Assembly: GCF_000239695.1 (NCBI RefSeq)
Contig: NZ_JH470339.1
Coordinates: 215,608 to 279,607 of the forward strand
DNA: 64,000 nt
Source of the DNA: Actinomyces graevenitzii C83
GTDB lineage: Bacteria > Actinomycetota > Actinomycetes > Actinomycetales > Actinomycetaceae
Direction of reading: 5' to 3'
Shown: positions 34,073 to 40,929 of the stretch, piece after piece
How the letters are laid out: the number at the start of each line of letters is the position of its first letter
Position numbering within the stretch: the first letter of the stretch is position 1
Translations under genes and position numbers: made by a program
The notes under the pieces: model-generated
Database searches by the model: none
Told to the model about the DNA's origin: nothing
The model's input: the letters and a program-made list of their open reading frames with translations, nothing else

Positions 34073-35188
34073 CTAGCCCTTAGTGGGAATCGTCAGCGTC
34101 AAGCCGGGACGAATCAAATCAGGATTAGAGCCAATTAACGCCGCATTGGCCGCAAAAATTTGCTTTGATAGCTGCGCTATCTGCCCGTTCGTGGGGGAGA
34201 GTACCCCATTTTGCCGCAGCCACTGGACGGAAATTGACCACAAGCTTTCGCCGGCTAAAACCAGGTGCTGGCGAATAACCGGGGCTGGTTTAGCTGCGGG
34301 AGCTGGGACGCAAGTGCCTGAGCGCTGCGCTCCGCTCGGCTTAGGGATAGCGCTTTTAGCGCTGGCCTTGCTGCCCGCTTTAGTGTCGGGGGCGGCTTTA
34401 ACGGCGCCTGACTTAACGCCGCCTGACTTGCCAGCTCCCGACTTAACGCCGCCCGACTTACCGCCTGTCTTAGGGGCGGCTTTGGCCCCTGGTGCTTTGC
34501 CCGGGGCCTTAGCGCCAGGTGTTTTAGCTCCCGGGGTTTTAGCGCCCGGACCGCCAGTGCGTGGGTGGGCGCCAGTGCGTGGGTGAGCACTAGAGCGGCT
34601 AGGGCTGGCTGAGGCCCGCGTGCTAGGCCGGCTTGAGGCGCTGGGAGCTGCTGTAGCTCTGGCGCGGCTAGTGGGCGAGGCGCTGGTGGGCGAAGCGCTG
34701 GCCTGGCTAGAAGGCGAGGCGCTAGCCCGGCTGGTGGGCCGGGCACTAGGCGAAGCGCTGGCATGACTAGTAGGTGAAGCAGTGGCCGAGGTGCTCGCGG
34801 TAGGCCTGGGCCCTGGACCATGCGCACCCCAGCCCAGATTGTCGTCATTAGCGCTGGCCGGGGCGCAGCTAAGGGCAATAATGGTGGCCCCAGTTGCCAG
34901 TTTGCGCACCAAAGGCGCGCTGTGACGCAAATTTAAAGTGCGGTGAGTGCAAGCACTTAGCAACACCCATATGGCCCCAAGCGCGTGCCAAGCTACCAGT
35001 ACGGCACCGGCCCCAGCAGCCAGGCCGGCCAGCGCAGTGCTGACATCCGCCATCGACCATAGCGACAAATACTGCAAAGACAAGGGCCTGAGCAAAGCCA
35101 CGGCGGCTGCTATCAGCAAGACGCTCAGCGCTGTGCCGAGCCAGGCAACTAGGTGAAGACCTAGCCAACATTTTAGGCTCTTAGACAT
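34073..35188 (-). CDS. LysM-domain protein with long Ala/Ser/Pro/Lys stalk
   Basis: A 371-residue envelope protein. Two or three N-terminal hydrophobic segments (about 8-32, 48-72 and 93-112) precede a low-complexity stalk (about 120-290). The stalk runs from Ser/Ala/Arg blocks (SASPS, PTSRASA) to PGAKTPGAK and KSGGVKSG repeats. A C-terminal LysM domain spans about 307-368 (GESLWSISVQWL, then NPDLIRPGLTLTIP). It probably reaches peptidoglycan from a membrane anchor. An Rv3235-family gene follows immediately. The start has GAAGGTG upstream. Confidence 0.85.
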   Translation of the reverse strand: MSKSLKCWLGLHLVAWLGTALSVLLIAAAVALLRPLSLQYLSLWSMADVSTALAGLAAGAGAVLVAWHALGAIWVLLSACTHRTLNLRHSAPLVRKLATGATIIALSCAPASANDDNLGWGAHGPGPRPTASTSATASPTSHASASPSARPTSRASASPSSQASASPTSASPTSRARATAAPSASSRPSTRASASPSRSSAHPRTGAHPRTGGPGAKTPGAKTPGAKAPGKAPGAKAAPKTGGKSGGVKSGAGKSGGVKSGAVKAAPDTKAGSKASAKSAIPKPSGAQRSGTCVPAPAAKPAPVIRQHLVLAGESLWSISVQWLRQNGVLSPTNGQIAQLSKQIFAANAALIGSNPDLIRPGLTLTIPTKG

Positions 35189-35289
35189 CGGTACACCTTC
35201 TTTGGTGAGGAGTAATGATGTTTAATTATGTTTTGCCGAAAGTGCCCTGTCAATAGTAAATGTGACTTTGGTTATGGCAATCTTGAATC

Positions 35290-35814
35290 ATGCATTTAGA
35301 GAGCCTGCTAGCGGATCTAGATAGCCAGTTTGAGCAGTACGAACGCTCTGCCCGGGCAGCTCAGGCGTGGGAGCTGGCGGAGGCTGAAGCTGGTAGAACC
35401 GCGCTGGTAGATCGCCTGCGGGCGGTGGAAGGCGGTGCGCTTAGCGTGACCACCCGCACTGGGCGGGTAGTTAGCGGAAAGCTGCTGCAAGCGCGCCAAG
35501 AATTTTTGCTACTGCGCGCCGCCGACTCCAGTCAGATGCTGGTGCCAATGGGAGCAGTGGTTAGTGTGCGGGGCGTAGGGCGCCAGTTGGAGACGACGTC
35601 GTCGCAGCGGGTTAGCTACACGGTTGCGGCAGTTTTGCGCCAGATCATGCGAACTAAGCGACCGGCCAGATTCAACACGGCGGCGGGTGACATCACGGGA
35701 AGGATCATCCGCGTCGGTGCGGATCATGTGGACGTGCTGAGCATGGATAAGCGTGACTTATCGGATAGAGTCACGCTTATCCTGTCAGCAATCGAAATTG
35801 TGACCAGTATTTAG
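35290..35814 (+). CDS. Conserved actinobacterial protein of unknown function with Sm/PRC-like repeats
   Basis: A 174-residue protein. A helical, acidic N-terminus (about 1-48) precedes a beta-rich core, with two similar segments: GALSVTTRTGRVVSGKLLQARQEFLLL and GDITGRIIRVGADHVDVLSM. These look like a duplicated small beta-barrel fold and could be RNA/protein-binding, but that is inference. The start has CAATCT six bases before the ATG, without a Shine-Dalgarno. The 3' end carries a perfect 14-bp inverted repeat (35745-35782). It converges with an HTH gene over a hairpin. Confidence 0.72.
   Translation: MHLESLLADLDSQFEQYERSARAAQAWELAEAEAGRTALVDRLRAVEGGALSVTTRTGRVVSGKLLQARQEFLLLRAADSSQMLVPMGAVVSVRGVGRQLETTSSQRVSYTVAAVLRQIMRTKRPARFNTAAGDITGRIIRVGADHVDVLSMDKRDLSDRVTLILSAIEIVTSI
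35745..35782 (+). promoter_or_regulatory. Perfect 14-bp stem hairpin inside the 3' end of the coding region
   Basis: GGATAAGCGTGACT (35745-35758) pairs exactly with AGTCACGCTTATCC (35769-35782) around a ten-base loop. It lies 32-69 bases before the stop of the 174-residue gene and encodes MDKRDLSDRVTLI. It is not a normal terminator position. Confidence 0.7.
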
Positions 35815-35845
35815 CCGCAAGCGGCTAATATTTAGGTCGTGCGGC

Positions 35846-35882
35846 CACTATCGCTACCCGAAATTGGGTGCTAGCGATAGTG
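35846..35882. terminator. Bidirectional hairpin between convergent genes
   Basis: CACTATCGCTA (35846-35856) pairs with TAGCGATAGTG (35872-35882). An inner CCC/GGG pairing narrows the loop. It separates the 174-residue gene from the convergent HTH gene. Confidence 0.7.
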
Positions 35883-35883
35883 C

Positions 35884-36099
35884 TTAGAGGTCTAGTCCGC
35901 CTTCGGATACGGCCTCGCGGGTGTGCGCATACTGCTTGTCGATGTAGTCTTCGAGTGCAGCTACTTCAATGCGCCATAGACCGCGAGCGCCAACCTGAAT
36001 GGCGGGTAGCTCTCCGGTGCGGATAAGTGAACGGACGGCCTGGGCGGAAATCGATAACTGCTCGGCGACGTCGGCGATAGATAAAAATCGAGGTGCCAT
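35884..36099 (-). CDS. Excisionase-type helix-turn-helix protein
   Basis: A 71-residue MerR/excisionase-like DNA-binding protein: FLSIADVAEQLSISAQAVRSLIRTGELPAIQVGARGLWRIEVAALEDYI is the standard HTH_17 fold. It is a small winged-helix with no other domain. Such proteins are common next to the SAF/LysM genes of Actinobacteria, here divergent from the SAF gene by 136 bases. The ATG follows CATTAT by six bases without a Shine-Dalgarno. It is not part of a phage element; no integrase is present. A regulator of its neighbours is a reasonable guess. Confidence 0.82.
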   Translation of the reverse strand: MAPRFLSIADVAEQLSISAQAVRSLIRTGELPAIQVGARGLWRIEVAALEDYIDKQYAHTREAVSEGGLDL

Positions 36100-36235
36100 G
36101 ACCTAATAATGTCACGGGTCAGCCCAGATGCAAACTGGCTAGGTGAGATTGTGAAAACTTCGTGGCTGCTCAGAATTTCTCTTAGGATAGGCAGTTAGCT
36201 GGACGACCTGGGGATTTTTACCAAGGGGTGCGCAT

Positions 36236-36958
36236 ATGTCTGAATTGAATCAACCAAATAGATATGAGGCTCGACAGCATCAAAGTGATGCTGCTGCGAG
36301 CATTGACGCTTGGCGTTGGAGGCGCCCAACTTGGCGTGATCCTAGGCTTTTTATTGGAATAGTGCTGGTCATCGTGTCTATGGTAGCTGGTTCCGTACTA
36401 ATCGATAGAGCCACTAGCACGCAGCAAGTATGGGCTTTGAGTCAGGATGTAGCCCCAGGAACTGCTCTAAAAGCTGGAAAAAACCTGAAATTAGTCTCAG
36501 TGAATCTTGGGAGTGCAAGTAGCGCTTATGTGCAACAAAAGCAACTTAAAGCTGACACATATGCGCAACGTTCATTACACTCAGGAGAGTTATTGCCAGC
36601 CGATGCCACCAGCCAGCAAAGCAAATTGAATATGCGCTCAATTGTGGTGCAAAGCAGTGGCCAGCTTTTAAATAGCATCCGGGTTGGCGATACCGTGGAG
36701 CTGTGGCAGTTGCCTTCTAGAAACGTAGCGGCTGTAGCACCCACGCCGTCGGCAACTAAAGCAGCTAGCACCAATGGGGCTAGGCGCGTGGCCCAAGGAC
36801 TGATAGTGGACGCAATCGGAGGCGATCAAAACGCCATCGTCGCAGATAAAAGCACCAGCGTGCGCGTGCTGGTACCGGCCGAACAAGTTGAGCCCGTGCT
36901 CACCGCAGTCGGCTCCGGTGCCGGCTTGGTGCTGGTGAACACGGGGTCTGAGCAATGA
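36236..36958 (+). CDS. SAF-domain protein, CpaB/RcpC-like
   Basis: A 240-residue protein. A cytosolic start (about 1-38) precedes a membrane helix (about 40-58). An extracytoplasmic SAF domain spans about 65-130 (VAPGTALKAGKNLKLVSVNL, RSLHSGELLPADATS). The RcpC/CpaB-like second half follows (VVQSSGQLLNSIRVGDTVELW). CpaB proteins serve Flp/Tad pilus outer assemblies, but no other tad genes are in the window. An AAGGGG lies upstream of the ATG. The stop overlaps the next gene's ATG by four bases, so the two are co-translated. Confidence 0.83.
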   Translation: MSELNQPNRYEARQHQSDAAASIDAWRWRRPTWRDPRLFIGIVLVIVSMVAGSVLIDRATSTQQVWALSQDVAPGTALKAGKNLKLVSVNLGSASSAYVQQKQLKADTYAQRSLHSGELLPADATSQQSKLNMRSIVVQSSGQLLNSIRVGDTVELWQLPSRNVAAVAPTPSATKAASTNGARRVAQGLIVDAIGGDQNAIVADKSTSVRVLVPAEQVEPVLTAVGSGAGLVLVNTGSEQ

Positions 36959-39900
36959 GAACAGCCGTATTACTAGCTCTGTGGGATGACGATTCCACAC
37001 TGTTACGACAAATTGACGCTGAGCGTGACCTGTATGTTTCACGCCGCTGTGCGGATATAAGTGAGCTTTTGGCCGACGCCGCCGTGGGACTAGGGCAGCT
37101 GGCCATTATTGATGAGCAGCTTGACGGTCTAGACCGCACGGTTATCGCCACTTTGAATTCTTATGGTGTGCCCGCGATTGTGTTGACCCGCAATGACGGG
37201 GTGCGCTGGCATGATTTGGGTGCTTGGGTGGCTCCCTGGCCAGGTTCGCCTCAGCGCGTGGTTGCTGAAATTTCACGGGTTTTAGTTGCCGGCACGGTTT
37301 CGCCCCAGCCCACTGCTGCCGCCAGTTTGGGTGATGAGCTGTTTGGGCTTTCACCTACGGCAGTTGACGACGGCGCCTTGGGCCTGTCTGCTCCGCGTCC
37401 TGCGGCTTTTAATCCTTTAGATGTCCCCTTACCGACGACGACGGATGGGGCCAGTTCTCCTTTGTTCGACGCTGTCGCGCAAAGTCAGGCTTCAGCCTCA
37501 AGCCCGCCTCCCGCGCCGCCAGGGCAGTTGCCGCCCCCGCCACTTGCGCCAGAACAAACGGCGTTTACCGGGGCAGCTGAGCTTCCGACACCTAGTGGGC
37601 AGCTTGATCCGGCTTTGGCATTGCCGTTGCCGCCGGCTCCAAGCTTTGCGGCGCCGGCAAGCGTCGATTTGCCTGTGGCGCAGGCTGAGTCTTCGGCGGC
37701 AAGCTCTGACTTGTTTTCGGCTAGTTCAGCTTTTTCGGCCGCAGAATCTACGGCTGCTTCGCAAAGCCCGGCGGATATCACCGCTGCGCAGCCAACCACC
37801 CGCATGGGGCGCCGTCGGGCCCGCCGTGCTAGCCATGCCGCCAGCCCGGCTACTCCAAGCCAAGGCAGCGCGGCCAGCTACTTCACTACAGCTGGTCAGG
37901 GGCAAGGCGGTGAGGCTCAAGCTAGCGCTGCGGGAGCTGAAGCTAGCGCTGCGGGAGCTCAGACCAGCGTTGCGCAGGCCGGGCAGGCGCAGCTAAGTGA
38001 CTTGAATGTAGACGCTGTCAACTCGCCTGTTTCAGGTGAGCAGGCCAGTGTTGATTCGCCGCCACTGCCTGAAGGGGCGTTAGCTGCCCGCGTGCTACCG
38101 CAGTCGGTTCAACCAGTTACGCGCCGCAGTGTGCGTCGCTCCCAAGCGGTCCGCCCCGCCGCGCCGGCTGGGCCTGCCGCAGGCGCTCAAACTGGGCTGG
38201 CTGGCCCAAACGGAGCGGTGCCGCAAGCTGGAATGGCACCCCAGGTTGGAATGGCTCCCCAGACTGGAATGGCAGCTTTAGGTGAAGCGGGCCAGATGGC
38301 AGGCGGCGGGATAGAAACCTCGCCTTTTGCTCCGCCGCAGCAGCGCGGCGCGGCTAGCTCAGATTTGGCAGCTTCTGGTTTCTCGGCTGGCACTGGCATG
38401 TCTGCTGCTTCAGCTGGGCCGCTGGCCTCGGCCGCCTCCTTTGCTTCAGCAGCCTCAGCTGCGCCTTATGGCTCGGCTGCCTCTGCCGCACCCTATGGCT
38501 CGGCGGCGTCGGCTGCTCCTTATGCTTCAGCAGCCTCAGCTGCAATGCCCTCTGCGGCCTCAGCGGCCGGCGGGCCCTGGTCGGCGATGTCAGCTGCGGG
38601 CACTGGCTGGTCGGCGACTTCAGCGCCTTTCGCGGCTTCAGCAGCGGCACCTGGCGGTCCTATGCCGGCACAGACTCTGTTGGCTCCTGGACAAATTAAC
38701 GGCTATCAAAATCCACCTGGCGCTAATAATGGGGCTGCTCAGCCTCCGCGTCGTAAAGGTTTACGAGCCTTTTTGGCACGTAAAACCGGCGCAAACACAC
38801 CTAGTGCAGGTGGCCCGGTAGTTGCAGGCGGCCCGGTAGTTGCTGGCCCAGCTGGTGTGCCTGGTGCTGTCCCTGGTGGCGCACCCGGTGGTGTACGCGG
38901 TGTGCCCGGCGCCATTGCCGGCGGTGGAGTTGTTGGCGCTGGCGTAACCGGTATGCCCGCTCCCGCTATGGTCACGCCTCCGGCTGTAGCTCCGGGCGTA
39001 GCTGCTATGACCCCGGCTATGCCCGGCGCTGGTGGTGTTCCGGGTGCTGCGCCTGGGGCCGGTGGACCGGCTATGCCTGGTGCTCCTGGCGCTGCGATGC
39101 CTGGCGCTACGCCTGGTGGTCAGGGGGCTTATGCTCCCAATGGCCAGCGCGGCGCTAATACCCCAGCTGGAGGTACAGGAGCCCCCACGCGCCGCTCCAA
39201 GCGGGCTGCTTTTTCAGCAGCCAGCGCAGCTGGGGCTGGGGCGGCCGGGGCTGGGGCGGCCGCAGCTGCAGGCCCCTTAGCTGCGGCGTCGTCGCGCAAT
39301 AATGCAGCCCCATTAAACGCGGCTGCAACCACTCACTCAGCGCAGCCTGAAGTAAAGCTCGGCTGGCCGGTCACCGCCGGAACCCCCTCAAGCCCGGCCA
39401 CAAGTGCTTTTGCGCCAGCTTCACACCGCGAAGAAATTGACGCTGTTGCTAAGCCTCAAATCGGCAAAATTATTGCGGTTTGGGGTACTCACGGGGCTCC
39501 GGGACGCTCCACCTTGGCGCTGGCATTGGCTGCCTACCTAAACGAGCAGGGCAGCACCATTTTGGTTGACTGCGATATCAATGCTCCCTCCCAGGTACAG
39601 CTGCTGGGACTGCCTGAAGACTCCTCTGGACTGGCCAGCGCCGCGCGCCTAGCCACCCACGGCGAGCTTGACTCCACCCGCCTGGTACAAACCCTGCTCA
39701 GCGCCAAAGCTGACTTGCAGGTACTAACCGGCCTGGGGCGCTCTGGGCGCTGGCGTGAACTGCCAGTAGCCTCCATGAATAAGGTCTGGGAAGTTTGCCG
39801 TCATACCGCCGAATACACGGTGGTGGACCTAAGCGGTGGGCTGGAAGAAGAGCGGGTAGAAGACTTCGCCATGGAACCCGACCATGACGCCGTCGCCGCC

Positions 39901-40251
39901 GCCCTACTTGAGCAGGCAGACCTGACTTTGATTGTGGGTGCGGCTGACCCGGTAGGTATTAGACGCCTAATCCAGCTGCTCAACTCCAGCCGCCAAGCAG
40001 TTGGTGGACGCAGTCAAGTGGTGGTTAACCGAGTACGCTCAAGCACTGCCGGGGCCGACCCCAACAGTGCTATCGGCAGCGTACTTGCCCGCTACACCAG
40101 CGCTTCAGACATTGTCTACGTGCCGGCAGACTATCGCCTATTCGATAAGGCCCTGATGCAAGCCCAGCCGGTGGCAGTGGTGGAAAGCCGCAGCGCGGCC
40201 GCCAAATCCATTGCCAAACTGGCCAAGCTAGTGATGACCCAGCTGGCTTAA
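36955..40251 (+). CDS. Giant CpaE/MinD-like ATPase with long Ala/Pro/Gly-rich linker
   Basis: A 1098-residue protein in three parts. Residues 1-110 look like a divergent receiver-like domain, with IDEQLDGLDRTVIATLNSYGVPAIVL. About 700 residues of Ala/Pro/Gly/Gln-rich, repetitive sequence follow. A MinD/CpaE-type P-loop ATPase fills about 837-1098, with deviant Walker A HGAPGRST, VDCDINAPS and VVDLSGG. The linker includes SAASAAPYG repeats and MAPQ repeats. MinD/CpaE proteins position membrane or pilus machinery. Here the partner is the SAF gene, overlapping by four bases. Length is far above the usual 350-500. Confidence 0.82.
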   Translation: MRTAVLLALWDDDSTLLRQIDAERDLYVSRRCADISELLADAAVGLGQLAIIDEQLDGLDRTVIATLNSYGVPAIVLTRNDGVRWHDLGAWVAPWPGSPQRVVAEISRVLVAGTVSPQPTAAASLGDELFGLSPTAVDDGALGLSAPRPAAFNPLDVPLPTTTDGASSPLFDAVAQSQASASSPPPAPPGQLPPPPLAPEQTAFTGAAELPTPSGQLDPALALPLPPAPSFAAPASVDLPVAQAESSAASSDLFSASSAFSAAESTAASQSPADITAAQPTTRMGRRRARRASHAASPATPSQGSAASYFTTAGQGQGGEAQASAAGAEASAAGAQTSVAQAGQAQLSDLNVDAVNSPVSGEQASVDSPPLPEGALAARVLPQSVQPVTRRSVRRSQAVRPAAPAGPAAGAQTGLAGPNGAVPQAGMAPQVGMAPQTGMAALGEAGQMAGGGIETSPFAPPQQRGAASSDLAASGFSAGTGMSAASAGPLASAASFASAASAAPYGSAASAAPYGSAASAAPYASAASAAMPSAASAAGGPWSAMSAAGTGWSATSAPFAASAAAPGGPMPAQTLLAPGQINGYQNPPGANNGAAQPPRRKGLRAFLARKTGANTPSAGGPVVAGGPVVAGPAGVPGAVPGGAPGGVRGVPGAIAGGGVVGAGVTGMPAPAMVTPPAVAPGVAAMTPAMPGAGGVPGAAPGAGGPAMPGAPGAAMPGATPGGQGAYAPNGQRGANTPAGGTGAPTRRSKRAAFSAASAAGAGAAGAGAAAAAGPLAAASSRNNAAPLNAAATTHSAQPEVKLGWPVTAGTPSSPATSAFAPASHREEIDAVAKPQIGKIIAVWGTHGAPGRSTLALALAAYLNEQGSTILVDCDINAPSQVQLLGLPEDSSGLASAARLATHGELDSTRLVQTLLSAKADLQVLTGLGRSGRWRELPVASMNKVWEVCRHTAEYTVVDLSGGLEEERVEDFAMEPDHDAVAAALLEQADLTLIVGAADPVGIRRLIQLLNSSRQAVGGRSQVVVNRVRSSTAGADPNSAIGSVLARYTSASDIVYVPADYRLFDKALMQAQPVAVVESRSAAAKSIAKLAKLVMTQLA
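37921..38550 (+). repeat. Repeat-rich linker within the CpaE/MinD-like gene
   Basis: A 21-base unit (ASAAGAE) is repeated in tandem at 37921-37941 and 37942-37962. MAPQ-type units lie around 38229-38275, and three to four SAASAAPYG-type units with different codons lie between about 38440 and 38550. Codon divergence in the latter suggests protein-level selection, not recent DNA slippage. Confidence 0.7.
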
Positions 40252-40375
40252 GCGGCCTGTGGGCTTAGGATGCTGGTGGACTAAAGCCCTGCAGCTTTAT
40301 ATGGGCTTAGGCGGTGGCGGCGTGTAACCAGCCAGCTTTGGCGAGGCGCTAGCGCTTTAGTTTCGGTTAGGCCGT

Positions 40376-40381
40376 TAAACT
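40376..40381 (+). promoter_or_regulatory. Leaderless -10 box of the DUF6912 gene
   Basis: TAAACT (40376-40381) is followed by seven bases and the ATG at 40389, with no Shine-Dalgarno. Confidence 0.45.
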
Positions 40382-40388
40382 AAACGTT

Positions 40389-40856
40389 ATGCGCGTATAT
40401 CTACCTGCCACAGTGGCGGACCTTTCCGCCCCGGCCATAACCTCCCGTCAGGCTCACGCCGCCACCGCCTCACTGGCTGCGGCGCTACCTGATGAAGACG
40501 AGGAAGGCCTGGAAGTGTCGGCTTGCCTGTGCGCAGCCGACTCCTCAGTAATTGCCATCTCTGAGCAAGATGAGGCGCAAAAACGCTACCGTCGCGTAGT
40601 AATTGCTGCTGACGTGGACCGCGAGAACCTGCGTGAATTAGAGGTCGACGACGAAACCCTACCTGGCACTGTCCAGGTGCTGGTGGATGTGCCTTGGGAT
40701 GACGTGGCCGCAGTGCTGGCAGATGAAGATCAAGCCAGCGCTGATGTAAAACTAGCTGCCGAAGGCGACGAGGAAGCTTTCGAGCGCAGCGCTGACGCCG
40801 ATCTGCTCTGGTTCGACGTGTGCGAAGTGGCGGTTCTGGCTAAAAACTGGTCCTAA
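40389..40856 (+). CDS. DUF6912-family acidic protein
   Basis: A 155-residue acidic protein with the start MRVYLPATVADL, HAATASLAAALPDEDEEGLEVSACLCAA and RRVVIAADVDRENL, a conserved actinobacterial group of unknown function (DUF6912-like). The C-terminal half is Asp/Glu-rich (QVLVDVPWDDVAAVLADED) and ends LLWFDVCEVAVLAKNWS. No catalytic motif is visible. It follows the giant ATPase by 137 bases on the same strand with its own promoter-like site. A hairpin (about 40880-40914) lies between it and sbcC. Confidence 0.78.
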   Translation: MRVYLPATVADLSAPAITSRQAHAATASLAAALPDEDEEGLEVSACLCAADSSVIAISEQDEAQKRYRRVVIAADVDRENLRELEVDDETLPGTVQVLVDVPWDDVAAVLADEDQASADVKLAAEGDEEAFERSADADLLWFDVCEVAVLAKNWS

Positions 40857-40879
40857 AACTGCGCGCAGGCCCTAGACTA

Positions 40880-40914
40880 GCGTGCAAGCTTGGGGCCGCG
40901 CCAGACTTGCACGC
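40880..40914. terminator. Candidate terminator between convergent genes
   Basis: GCGTGCAAG (40880-40888) pairs with CTTGCACGC (40906-40914) around a 17-base GC-rich loop. It lies between the DUF6912 gene and the convergent sbcC. Confidence 0.5.
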
Positions 40915-40929
40915 GGCGAGGGCACGCAC

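Noticed and set aside
34255-34878. 207-residue Pro/Ala/Leu frame on the minus strand
   Set aside because: It is an alternate-frame reading of the LysM protein's low-complexity stalk.
35884-36099. Phage excisionase marking an integrated element
   Set aside because: No integrase, attachment repeats or phage genes surround it; the HTH is a common housekeeping-type regulator in this setting.
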